NCBI RefSeq assembly: GCF_052180275.1
Contig: NZ_CP197465.1
Span: 4,836,001-4,900,000, forward strand
DNA from: Kumtagia sp052180275
Lineage (GTDB): Bacteria > Pseudomonadota > Alphaproteobacteria > Rhizobiales > Rhizobiaceae
Reading direction: 5' to 3'
DNA length: 64,000 bases
Under the pieces are notes generated by a model. The model saw nothing but the letters and a program-made list of their open reading frames with translations. It was not told where the DNA came from and did no database searches. Below are positions 8,706-16,885 of the stretch, in pieces. A program made the position numbers and the translations under genes. Numbering within the stretch: position 1 is the first letter of the stretch; each line of letters starts with the position of its first letter.

Positions 8706-8881
8706 CGCCGCCCCTCATCCGCCTGCCGGCACCTTCTCCCAGTAAAGAACGGGGAGAAGGTGGTTCATGGCCCGTTTTCGCCAATCGCCGAGGGTGCAGA
8801 AGGAGTCAGTGCGTCGCGGCAGTCGACCTTCTCCCCGTTCTTCACGGGGAGAAGGTGCCGGCAGGCGGATGAGGGGCGGCG
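8706..8881. repeat. RIME-like palindromic intergenic element, copy 2 (inside operon)
   Basis: A 176-bp element whose ends are perfect inverted repeats of 35 bp (8706-8740 with 8847-8881), beginning CGCCGCCCCTCATCCGCCTG. Each arm carries a CTTCTCCC..GGGGAGAAG hairpin as in the element at 3705-3862. It lies between the binding-protein gene and the ATPase gene, so it is transcribed within the operon. By analogy with palindromic units between malE and malF of enteric bacteria, it may protect the binding-protein mRNA or reduce downstream expression. Confidence 0.78.
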
Positions 8882-8914
8882 TGACCGACCCCGGGTCTCC
8901 CGCCTGCCGGCCGG

Positions 8915-9940
8915 TCAGATCAGAAAATTCTTCTGCAGCCAGAGATGGCCGGGAGCCGTCTCGGCGGTGATGACCGGGCCATCGGCCCAGATGTAGTTCG
9001 GGATATCCTTGCCGGTCTTCTCGCCACCGTTGACCGCCGCCACGCCGGCCGCGACCGCCCAGCCATGAATGCGGCAGGAGGGATTGCGCACGGTCGCGAC
9101 CATGGTGCCGTCGAGAACGGCATTGACCGCCGGCGGCATGGCGTCGACGCCGCCGATGAAGATGCCGGTGCGGCCCTTGGCCTTCATGACGTTGTGGGCG
9201 GCCAGCGCCATGTCGTCATTATGGAAGAACGCGCCGGCGATGTCCGGATACTTGGTCAGCAGCGATTCCCAGATGCGGGCGACCTTGGTCACGTCCCAAT
9301 CCGCCGGCTGGTCGTCCACCAGCTTCACGTCCGGATAGTTGGCGATGACCTCCTTGAAGCCCTTGGCGCGTCCCTGGGCGCCGGTGTGGCCGAGCGCACC
9401 CTGGGTCATGACGACGTTGCCCTTGCCGCCGATCGCCTTCATCAGCTGGTTGGTCACCACCGAGCCCATGAAGATGTTGTCCGGCGCGATGAAGGTGTGC
9501 AGCGCGAGCTGGCCTTCCGGCGCCATCATCGTGTCCATGGCGATGACCGGCGTGCCCGAATCGATCACCTTCTTGATCGGATCGTTGAGCGTGCCGATGC
9601 CGAACGTCTGCAGGGCGACAAAATCCCATTTCTGCGTGGCGAGGTTGTCGACCGCCGCGCGCTGCTTGGTGGCGGACAATTCGCCGTCGAACCAGGTGAT
9701 CTCCACGTTCATAAGCTTGGCCCAGGCTTCCGCCGCCTGCTTGCCCTGCGCGCACCAGCTTGCCTGCAGGCCGGCATTGCCCATGGCGGCCTTCAGCGGC
9801 TTCGCAGAAGGCTTCAGCTCCTGCGCCATCGCCGGGTCGAAGCCGGCGGAGCCGAGCAGCGCACCCGCGAGCGCGGTTGCACCGATCGCCTTGAAGATGT
9901 CGCGGCGTGTTCTGGATTCTTCGATTAGATCGTCGAGCAC
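8915..9940 (-). CDS. Periplasmic sugar-binding protein of ABC transporter (Peripla_BP_4)
   Basis: A 341-residue substrate-binding protein of the ribose/galactose class, first gene of the operon. The start is a GTG at 9940 with GGGAGGA seven bases upstream; longer in-frame starts lack a site. The N-terminus has a twin-arginine-type signal (ESRTRRDIFK followed by a hydrophobic stretch and an AMA-QE cleavage site), so export folded through Tat is plausible. The mature part shows the two-lobed pattern with GALGHTGAQGRAKGF, the AFFHNDDMALAAHNVMK helix and IGGVDAMPPA in the hinge region. The ligand is not predictable beyond a sugar or polyol; the DhaKL kinase genes suggest a short-chain one. Confidence 0.88.
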   Translation of the reverse strand: MLDDLIEESRTRRDIFKAIGATALAGALLGSAGFDPAMAQELKPSAKPLKAAMGNAGLQASWCAQGKQAAEAWAKLMNVEITWFDGELSATKQRAAVDNLATQKWDFVALQTFGIGTLNDPIKKVIDSGTPVIAMDTMMAPEGQLALHTFIAPDNIFMGSVVTNQLMKAIGGKGNVVMTQGALGHTGAQGRAKGFKEVIANYPDVKLVDDQPADWDVTKVARIWESLLTKYPDIAGAFFHNDDMALAAHNVMKAKGRTGIFIGGVDAMPPAVNAVLDGTMVATVRNPSCRIHGWAVAAGVAAVNGGEKTGKDIPNYIWADGPVITAETAPGHLWLQKNFLI

Positions 9941-10365
9941 TTCAGTTCCTCCCAAAAACCGGCCACTCCCGCCGGATGACGTTACCATCCTCGCGCCCGC
10001 ACCCAATCCTGGAAGCACTCCTCCTGCTCACCCAGGCGGTTTTCTGCGCGCCTCGAAAAATAGGGTCGAAACGATTGAAACGTCAACTGAATACGACGCG
10101 CATTTTGTCGAATGCCAGCGGGGGTGAAAAATGTTGGAACCTGACGAACGGGTGGCATTGAGCGCCTGCATAGCAGGCGGATCAACTTGGTGGCTCCGGA
10201 ACATTCCGTGCTCCTCAAAACACACCTGCGTAAATCGTCGGATATCAGAACGAGAGCGCTCAAATTCTGATTAATTAGAATGACTATGCAAGCCTTGCCT
10301 TCACAATGAAAAGCCTCTATTCATGGCTTAAAAACTGTCATGTACAGGCGATATAGGGGAGCTTT
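9941..10365. other. Divergent regulatory region between sugar operon and RTX gene
   Basis: A 425-bp region separates the two divergent start codons and must hold the promoters of both. Towards the RTX gene it becomes AT-rich, matching the AT-rich start of that gene. An 18-bp near-palindrome lies at 10264-10281. No open frame here is convincing. Confidence 0.5.
10264..10281. promoter_or_regulatory. Imperfect palindrome upstream of the mosaic RTX gene
   Basis: ATTCTGATT followed by AATTAGAAT forms two 9-base arms with one mismatch pair, about 85 bp before the RTX start codon. It could be an operator; no regulator is identified. Confidence 0.3.
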
Positions 10366-12903
10366 ATGCCAATTGAATTCGTGGGTGGTAATTTTATTGT
10401 TAATTCAACAGCACAAAACACTCAATATAACCCGTATATATCGATTATTTCCGATAACCGAATAATTATAACTTGGAATTCCGACGACACTGGCGATGGC
10501 TCTGGCGGCTGTACGCGCGCAAGAATATTTTCTTTCAACGGAGAGCCTCTTGGAGACGACTTCATCGTCAACTCAACCAGGAATAAAGGTACGCAAAATC
10601 CAACAGCAACATCGCTTTCCGATGGAAATTTTGTAATCACCTGGCGATCTGATGACACGTTCGATGGCTCATCTTCTTGCATACGCGCTCGAATCTTCTC
10701 TTCAGACGGCGCACCAAACGGTCCGGATTTTATTGTAAACTCAACCAGCGAAGGCTTTCAATTTTTTCCTTCTATTACCAGCCTGTCGGCCGGCCATTTT
10801 TTGGTAACTTGGACATCTGATGACGACGGTGACGGTGATGGCCACTGCATCCGTGCACGCATCTTCGATTCGAACGGCATATCGACAGGCGATGACTTCA
10901 TCGTGAATACGACGACTTCTGGAGGGCAATTTAGTTCGCGCACGACAACGTTGGATAACGGCAACTTTCTTGTAACGTGGGAGTCATCCGACCAAGAATG
11001 GAGTGTTTTTGGGCGCATCTTTGATGCGAATGGAGTGGCGATCGGTGACGATTTTTTAGTTAACTCAAACGCAGACCTCAATTTTTCTCCTAAAATTACG
11101 GCGACGAATGACGGCGGTTTCGTCGCCGTATGGCAGGTATGGTCTTCCGATGCCGAACTTGTAAAAGTTGTCGCCAGAGCCTTTGATCCAGCGGGAAAAG
11201 CGACAAGCGACGAATTTCTAGTAAATTCAACGGAAATGAACGACGGCCACTACCCATTTCCATCCATAGATACACTTCCAGATGGACGAATTGTGGCGGT
11301 TTGGTCATCCAATGAGCCGAATGCCGGAGGTGTTTATAGTATTCGCGCAAGAATATTAGATGTCGACGGCACTCCTTCGGGAAGCGATTTCGTGGTTAAC
11401 TCGGTTAAGCCTTCGGATGTTGAGATCCGCGCTCTCAACGACGGACGTTTCATTGTTTCCTGGAGATCTCAAGAGGCCGGAGACGGCTCTCTGGCTTGCA
11501 TTCGTGCCCAGATATTCGACTCCACAATATTTAACGGCACTAGCGCGGCGGATAGCTGGAGAGGAAGCAATGTCTTCGCAGACAAAATTTATGGTGGTGC
11601 TGGCGATGATACACTGGTCGGCCTTGGCGGCAAGGACACACTCTCCGGCGGCGATGGGAATGACGTCCTAAACGGCGGCCTCGGCGCCGACTATGTGAGC
11701 GGCGGCACAGGCACTGATACAGCTTCCTACGCAACAGCCACGGCCGGCTTGAAGGTCAGCCTCACCGAACCCTCTCTGAACACCGGCGACGCTAAGGGCG
11801 ACACGTTCAACTCCATCGAAAACCTGGAAGGCTCAGCCTTCAACGACACGTTCGACGGAAATGCCGCGGCCAATACGCTTAGCGGCCTCGCTGGCAATGA
11901 CATTCTGCGCGGCGCGGCCGGCACCGACACGCTGCTGGGCGGGGCCGGAGACGACACGCTGGGCGGCGGCGACGGCAACGACACTTTGCGCGGCGGCCTT
12001 GGCGCCGACTATCTCAGCGGGGGCGCTGGGACCGACACCGCCTCCTACGCCCATGCAACCGCGGCTGTCAAAGTCAGCCTCGCCGATCCCTCGCTCAACG
12101 TCGGAGAGGCCAAGGGCGACACGTTCAATTCCATCGAGAACCTCGAAGGCTCTGCCTTCAACGACACGCTCGACGGCAATGCCGGCACCAACGTCCTGAC
12201 CGGCAATGACGGCCTCGACCTGCTGCGGGGCGCGGCCGGCAACGACACGCTGCGAGGCGGGGGCGGTAACGACACGCTCGGCGGCGGCGACGGCAACGAT
12301 CTTCTGTCCGGTGGCATCGGTGCCGACTATCTCAGCGGCGGGAGCGGCACCGACACGGCCTCCTATGCCAGCGCGGCGGCGGGCGTCACTGTCGGCCTCG
12401 CCGCCCCTGCGGGCAATACCGGCGAGGCAGCGGGCGACACCTTCAACTCCGTCGAAAACCTCGAAGGCTCCGGTTTCGGTGACAGATTGAGCGGCAATTC
12501 GGCAGCCAATGCCATCTCCGGCCTGAACGGAGCAGACGTGATCGACGGCGGAGCCGGGTCGGACACGCTCACCGGCGGCGGCGGAAAAGACTATTTTGTC
12601 TTTACCTCCACCCTTGGCCCCACCAACATCGACATCATTACCGATTTCTCGGCGGCCGACGACACGATCCGGCTGGACAACGCCATCTTCGCCGCCGTCG
12701 GGGCGACCGGCGCGCTCGCATCCGGCTATTTCCGGGCGAACGCCACCGGCACGGCGCAGGATGCCAACGACCGCATCCTCTACGAAACCGACACCGGCAA
12801 GCTCTTCTATGACGCGGACGGCAATGGCGCCGGCGCCGCCATCCACTTCGCCACGCTCACCGGCAACCCGACGATCACCGCGGCGGACTTCCAGGTGATC
12901 TGA
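10366..12903 (+). CDS. Large mosaic RTX protein with N-terminal repeat array
   Basis: An 845-residue secreted protein in three parts. Residues 1 to about 389 are seven tandem repeats of 50-60 residues built on a DDFIVNST ... DGNFVITW ... IRARIF frame, probably beta-propeller or beta-sandwich blades. Residues 390-750 are calcium-binding RTX repeats (GGAGDDTLVG, GGDGNDVLNGG) arranged in three 106-residue modules. The last 100 residues (DFSAADDTIRLDN ... ILYETDTGKLFYDADG ... ATLTGNPTITAADFQVI) are the rhizobial type I secretion tail, also seen in the RTX protein encoded at 659-2800. The start has GGGGAGC seven bases upstream. The N-terminal part is AT-rich, the rest GC-rich, implying a fusion of sequences of different origin. 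Probably an adhesin or surface protein; function unproven. Confidence 0.85.
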   Translation: MPIEFVGGNFIVNSTAQNTQYNPYISIISDNRIIITWNSDDTGDGSGGCTRARIFSFNGEPLGDDFIVNSTRNKGTQNPTATSLSDGNFVITWRSDDTFDGSSSCIRARIFSSDGAPNGPDFIVNSTSEGFQFFPSITSLSAGHFLVTWTSDDDGDGDGHCIRARIFDSNGISTGDDFIVNTTTSGGQFSSRTTTLDNGNFLVTWESSDQEWSVFGRIFDANGVAIGDDFLVNSNADLNFSPKITATNDGGFVAVWQVWSSDAELVKVVARAFDPAGKATSDEFLVNSTEMNDGHYPFPSIDTLPDGRIVAVWSSNEPNAGGVYSIRARILDVDGTPSGSDFVVNSVKPSDVEIRALNDGRFIVSWRSQEAGDGSLACIRAQIFDSTIFNGTSAADSWRGSNVFADKIYGGAGDDTLVGLGGKDTLSGGDGNDVLNGGLGADYVSGGTGTDTASYATATAGLKVSLTEPSLNTGDAKGDTFNSIENLEGSAFNDTFDGNAAANTLSGLAGNDILRGAAGTDTLLGGAGDDTLGGGDGNDTLRGGLGADYLSGGAGTDTASYAHATAAVKVSLADPSLNVGEAKGDTFNSIENLEGSAFNDTLDGNAGTNVLTGNDGLDLLRGAAGNDTLRGGGGNDTLGGGDGNDLLSGGIGADYLSGGSGTDTASYASAAAGVTVGLAAPAGNTGEAAGDTFNSVENLEGSGFGDRLSGNSAANAISGLNGADVIDGGAGSDTLTGGGGKDYFVFTSTLGPTNIDIITDFSAADDTIRLDNAIFAAVGATGALASGYFRANATGTAQDANDRILYETDTGKLFYDADGNGAGAAIHFATLTGNPTITAADFQVI
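11677..12594 (+). repeat. Three tandem 318-bp modules within the RTX gene
   Basis: The module beginning G-L/I-GADY-L/V-SGG starts at 11677, 11995 and 12313, exactly 318 bp (106 codons) apart. Each contains GTDTASYA, then KVSL or its equivalent, GDTFNSIENLEGS and a run of RTX nonapeptides. The first two are closest; the third diverges in its second half and leads into the secretion tail. In-frame duplication is the simplest origin. Confidence 0.8.
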
Positions 12904-12913
12904 CACATTTGCA

Positions 12914-12938
12914 GGCGCGGGGAAGCATTCCCCGCGCC
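12914..12938. terminator. Terminator-like hairpin after mosaic RTX gene
   Basis: A perfect 11-bp stem (12914-12924 with 12928-12938) with a 3-base loop, 11 bp after the RTX stop codon. There is no T-run after it, so efficiency is uncertain. Confidence 0.6.
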
Positions 12939-13102
12939 CTTGCGGCATCAACGCGCCGGCGCCCGGATTCACCTTGCCTCGCGATACAGGACGCTCCTGA
13001 CCGTCATCTGCTTGTGGTCTCCGCCGATTTCCACCAATAGTCCGCCCTTAAATTGCCCGCATGGGCGAAAATTGTAGTTGCGTAACAGGCTGGACGCCCC
13101 GG

Positions 13103-15271
13103 ATGGACGATCCACTCAGCCCAAAAAGGCCGAAGGCGCCGAAGGCCGGCATTCTGCTCGCCGTCGACGCCTGGATCGATTCCACCGTCTACGAGGCCGG
13201 CTTCCTCCTCGGCGAGGCCTACGAGAACGCCACCATCTTCTTTCGCCGCTTCCGCTTCGAGGGCTGGCGGCGCTGCGTCGTCGAGGTGTTGGGCGAAGCC
13301 ATGGCGCTGGGCGCAGCGGGCTCCGTGGTCATGATGGCGCTTGCCATGCCGGCCTTCGAGGAGACCAGGGGCGACTGGCGCACGCAAGGCGACTTCGCCG
13401 TCACCTTCACCGACCGCAACGACGTCGAGATCGGCCGGCGCGGCATCATGCAGCGCGATTCCGTGCCGATCGACGAGATGCCCGACCACGTGATCGAAGC
13501 CGTGCTGGCGACCGAGGACCGCCGCTTCTTCGAGCATCACGGCATCGACGTCGCCGGTCTCGCCCGCGCCGTGACCGAGAACTTGCGCGCCAATTCCGTC
13601 GTGCAGGGCGGCTCGTCGATCACCCAGCAACTGGCGAAGAACCTGTTCCTCAGCAACGAGCGAACCGTCGAGCGCAAGGTCAAGGAGGCGTTCCTGGCCG
13701 TCTGGCTCGAAGCCAACCTGTCGAAGAAGGAAATCCTGCAACTCTATCTCGACCGCGCCTATATGGGCGGCGGCACCTTCGGCATCGCGGCGGCCGCCGA
13801 GTTCTATTTCGGCAAGGAGGTCAAGGACCTCGACCTCGCCGAGGCGGCGATGCTCGCCGGCCTGTTCAAGGCGCCGGCCAAATACGCGCCGCACATCAAC
13901 CTGCCGGCGGCGCGCGCCCGCGCCAATGTCGTGCTCGACAACCTCGTCGACAGCGGCTTCATGACCGAAGGCCAGGTGCTGTCGGCCCGTCTGCACCCGG
14001 CCGACATCGTCGACCGCGGCAAGCAGAACAGCCCCGACTATTTTCTCGACTACGCCTTCGACGAGGTGAAGCGCCTAGCGAAGGACACCGGCAACCGTTC
14101 GATCGTGGCACGCACGACCATCGACCTCGACCTCCAGCGCGCCGCGGAGGAATCGCTCGAATTCAACCTGCGCCAGCACGGCAAGGATTTTCGCGTCAGC
14201 GAGGGTGCCATCGTGGTGCTCGACACCGACGGCGCCGTGCGCGCCGTGGTCGGCGGGCGGGACTATGGCGAAAGCCAGTTCAACCGCGCGACGCGCGCGC
14301 TGCGCCAGACCGGCTCGTCCTTCAAGCCCTATGTCTACGCCACCGCCATGGAAAACGGTTTTACGCCGGATTCGACCATTTCCGACGGGCCGGTCAACTG
14401 GGGCGGCTGGCAGCCGAAGAATTACGGCCGCAGCTTTTCAGGCCGCGTCACGCTCGCCTCCGCGCTGATCCGCTCGATCAACACCGTGCCGGTGCGGCTC
14501 GCCAAGGACCATCTGTCGATCCCGCCGATCAAGGCCATGGCCGAAGCCATGGGTGTGGAAACGCCCCTCAACGGCCACAAGACCATGGTGCTCGGCACCT
14601 CCGGCATGACCGTCATGGACCAGGCGACCGGCTACAACACCTTCGCCAATGGCGGCTTTTCCGGCACCCGCCATGCCGTCCAGCAACTCTCCACGCATTC
14701 CGGCGAGGTCTTCTACGACTTCGCCCGCGACGCCCCGAAGCCGAAGCGCGTGCTGTCCGAACAGGCGCTGAAGTCGATGAACTCGATCCTGGTGCAGATC
14801 CCGGAGATCGGCACGGCCAAGCGCGCGGCATTGCCCGGCATCCGCTCGGCCGGCAAGACCGGCACAACGCAGTCCTACCGCGACGCCTGGTATGTCGGCT
14901 TCACCGGCAACTACACGGCCGCGGTCTGGCTCGGCAACGACGATTTTTCGCCCACCAACAACATGACCGGCGGCTCGCTGCCGGCCATGGTCTGGCAGCG
15001 GCTGATGGTTTTCGCCCACCGCAATGTCGACCTGAAGCCGATCCCCGGCATCGAAAGACCGTTCCTCGATGCCGAGATCGCGGCAAAAGCCGGCGAGGCG
15101 GAACGGAAGCGTCTTGCCGAGGCCGCCGCCGACGCAGCGGAGCGCCCTACGGCCCTTTCCACCGCCACCGCACGCTTCCTGCGCGACCTGTCGAGGGCTT
15201 TTCGCGACGCCCCGCAAATCGAGGAACCGAAGGAGCCGGATACGATGTCGGCTCTGCAGGGGTCGCTATAG
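13103..15271 (+). CDS. Penicillin-binding protein 1A-type bifunctional transglycosylase/transpeptidase
   Basis: About 722 residues. A hydrophobic anchor near residue 75 is followed by a family 51 glycosyltransferase domain with the catalytic EDRRFFEHHG near residue 137 and the GGSSITQQLAKN motif. The transpeptidase domain has TGSSFKP (active-site serine near 406), SIN in LIRSINTVP and KTGTT near 585. The enzyme polymerises lipid II and cross-links peptidoglycan at the outer face of the inner membrane. A short low-complexity acidic and Ala-rich tail follows. I start at MDDPLSP; an ATG at 13061 adds 14 unlikely residues and neither start has a strong ribosome site. It is followed by the DUF1214/DUF1254 genes after 67 bp. 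Confidence 0.9.
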   Translation: MDDPLSPKRPKAPKAGILLAVDAWIDSTVYEAGFLLGEAYENATIFFRRFRFEGWRRCVVEVLGEAMALGAAGSVVMMALAMPAFEETRGDWRTQGDFAVTFTDRNDVEIGRRGIMQRDSVPIDEMPDHVIEAVLATEDRRFFEHHGIDVAGLARAVTENLRANSVVQGGSSITQQLAKNLFLSNERTVERKVKEAFLAVWLEANLSKKEILQLYLDRAYMGGGTFGIAAAAEFYFGKEVKDLDLAEAAMLAGLFKAPAKYAPHINLPAARARANVVLDNLVDSGFMTEGQVLSARLHPADIVDRGKQNSPDYFLDYAFDEVKRLAKDTGNRSIVARTTIDLDLQRAAEESLEFNLRQHGKDFRVSEGAIVVLDTDGAVRAVVGGRDYGESQFNRATRALRQTGSSFKPYVYATAMENGFTPDSTISDGPVNWGGWQPKNYGRSFSGRVTLASALIRSINTVPVRLAKDHLSIPPIKAMAEAMGVETPLNGHKTMVLGTSGMTVMDQATGYNTFANGGFSGTRHAVQQLSTHSGEVFYDFARDAPKPKRVLSEQALKSMNSILVQIPEIGTAKRAALPGIRSAGKTGTTQSYRDAWYVGFTGNYTAAVWLGNDDFSPTNNMTGGSLPAMVWQRLMVFAHRNVDLKPIPGIERPFLDAEIAAKAGEAERKRLAEAAADAAERPTALSTATARFLRDLSRAFRDAPQIEEPKEPDTMSALQGSL

Positions 15272-15338
15272 GCCTCCTTCCATTTCTCCGGCATCCCCGG
15301 CCTTGCAGTCCCCCTCCCCCCGCGTTACGCCAGCGCCG

Positions 15339-15923
15339 ATGCTCCGCACCATCCTGCTCACGCTCCTCACGCTGGCCGTCGCGATAGGCGGCGGGGCGGC
15401 CAGCGTCTGGCTGGCGCTCGATGCGCGCAACGGCATCGGCGCGGTCAGCCTCGGCGGCTGGACCGCCTCCCCGGACATGGATGCCGCCGATGCCGATCCC
15501 TATTCGCGCGCCCGCGCCAGCCGTGAGGGAATGCTGCCGCTCGGCCACGCAGAAGGCCTCAAACTCGTCGCGACGCGCGATTCCGCCGGGGATCCACTGT
15601 TGCGCCAATGCGCTTACATGGTCGAAGGCACCATCCCGGCCGCGCGCCTGTGGACGCTCTACGCCTCCGACCCTGCCCTGGCCGCCGTGCCCTCCGGCAC
15701 GCGCCACGCCAATGTCCTCACCTCATGGGGCGTCGTCTATCTTGCCGACGGTTCGCTGGCGATCGCCATCGGCCGCCCGGCTGCTCCCGGCAACTGGCTG
15801 GCAACCAGCGGCAGCGGCCCGATGAGCCTGGTGCTCACGCTCTACGACACGCCGCTTTCCGGCGAGGCCGGGTTGGCAGACATCGTCATGCCGCAGGTGC
15901 TGAGGACAGGGTGCGATGGCTGA
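15339..15923 (+). CDS. DUF1214 domain protein, membrane-anchored
   Basis: A 194-residue protein with an N-terminal hydrophobic segment (RTILLTLLTLAVAIGGG) that acts as signal anchor. The rest fits the DUF1214 domain (YSRARASREGMLPLG, then MVEGTIPAARLWTLYA, SWGVVYLADGSLAIAIG). In many larger bacterial proteins DUF1254 and DUF1214 are fused; here DUF1214 is encoded alone and directly followed by a DUF1254 gene overlapping it by 8 bp, so the two products likely work together at the periplasmic face of the membrane. Biochemical role unknown. The start is the first ATG after the upstream gene ends that is followed by the membrane segment. Confidence 0.7.
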   Translation: MLRTILLTLLTLAVAIGGGAASVWLALDARNGIGAVSLGGWTASPDMDAADADPYSRARASREGMLPLGHAEGLKLVATRDSAGDPLLRQCAYMVEGTIPAARLWTLYASDPALAAVPSGTRHANVLTSWGVVYLADGSLAIAIGRPAAPGNWLATSGSGPMSLVLTLYDTPLSGEAGLADIVMPQVLRTGCDG

Positions 15924-16518
15924 CCGGCGCCAGACCTTGCTCGGAAGCGCCGCGCCTGCCGTCCGCCCGACCCGGCGCCTGCGCGGCGCTCTCGCCTATG
16001 CGCTGCTGCTCGGGCTGGTCGGCGCCGGCATCGTGCACATCGTCGTCCTGCTGCTTGTCCCGCAGCTGGCGGAGCGCAATGCGTGGGCGCGGTTCGCCGC
16101 GATCTCCAGCCCGAACCGGACCGTCCTCGTCGAGGGAGGGATGCGGCAGGTGCTCAATGCGGCCGACCCCGCGTTTCGCGTCGCGGCATGCCGTTTCGAT
16201 CTGACGTCAGGGCTGGTGCATGTGACGGCGCAGGGCAAGGCGCCGTTCTGGTCGGCGTCGGTCTACGATCGCGTAGGCCGCAACCTCTACAGCCTCAACG
16301 ACCGGTCGGGCGGCGGCGGGACGCTGGATCTGGTGACGCTCACGCCCGAGCAGATGGTCGCGGTGCGCCAGGGTCTGCCCGAGACTTTCGCCCGGTCCGT
16401 CTTCGTCGAAGTGCCCGGCGGCGAAGGCATGCTGGTCGTGCGCGCGTTCGCTCCCGACGGCAGCTACGAGCCGGCCGCCACCGAATTCCTGCAGCGCATG
16501 CGTTGCGGCCCGCGCTGA
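15916..16518 (+). CDS. DUF1254 domain protein, membrane-anchored
   Basis: A 200-residue protein with one hydrophobic helix at about residues 26-50, followed by a soluble domain consistent with DUF1254 (NAWARFAAIS, DPAFRVAACRFDL, APFWSASVYDRVGRNLYSLNDR). It overlaps the DUF1214 gene by 8 bp, indicating translational coupling. The fused or paired arrangement of these two domains is widespread in proteobacteria without a firmly known function. Family assignment is moderately sure; no catalytic motif is visible. Confidence 0.65.
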   Translation: MADRRQTLLGSAAPAVRPTRRLRGALAYALLLGLVGAGIVHIVVLLLVPQLAERNAWARFAAISSPNRTVLVEGGMRQVLNAADPAFRVAACRFDLTSGLVHVTAQGKAPFWSASVYDRVGRNLYSLNDRSGGGGTLDLVTLTPEQMVAVRQGLPETFARSVFVEVPGGEGMLVVRAFAPDGSYEPAATEFLQRMRCGPR

Positions 16519-16546
16519 GCGGTGCGCCCGTCCGGCAGTGGCCGCT

Positions 16547-16741
16547 TCAGCTGGTCGGCAGCGGCTGCGGCTGGAACTGCGCGATCCAGTTCACCGGCGA
16601 CCATTTCGCGCCGGCGTCGGCCTCGGCCGTGCGCTCGTAGCGAACCCCGGGAAAGATGATGACCGTGGCGGGTGACGAGCCTTGTTTCGTCGTCTTGCCG
16701 CCTGACGGTTTACGCGGACGAAATGCCAATATGTTGCCCAT
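16547..16741 (-). CDS. Small conserved-looking basic protein
   Basis: A 64-residue protein beginning MGNILAFRPRKPSGG and ending with Gln/Pro-rich residues; the N-terminal NILAFRPRK pattern is common among short unknown proteins of Hyphomicrobiales. The start at 16741 has GAGAGG nine bases upstream, which favours it over the ATG at 16771. No function can be assigned. Confidence 0.5.
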   Translation of the reverse strand: MGNILAFRPRKPSGGKTTKQGSSPATVIIFPGVRYERTAEADAGAKWSPVNWIAQFQPQPLPTS

Positions 16742-16885
16742 GTCGTTTTGCCTCTCGACTGTCGGGAGCAACCACGCAACGCCTCCGTTTTCGATAAGGC
16801 CAGCAGACGGTTAACAGTCTTCTAACAAATCCGCGCTAATTTTCATTTTTGCCGGCCTGCCTTTCCTGGGCGGTGTGTATCGAGT

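Noticed and set aside
11677..12594. The regular repeats considered as a CRISPR-like array
   Set aside because: The 318-bp units are coding, in frame and encode RTX modules; there are no short repeats with unique spacers and no cas genes.
13078..15387. A 769-codon plus-strand frame overlapping the penicillin-binding protein gene
   Set aside because: Arginine-rich low-complexity product; the overlapping frame has all PBP1A motifs.
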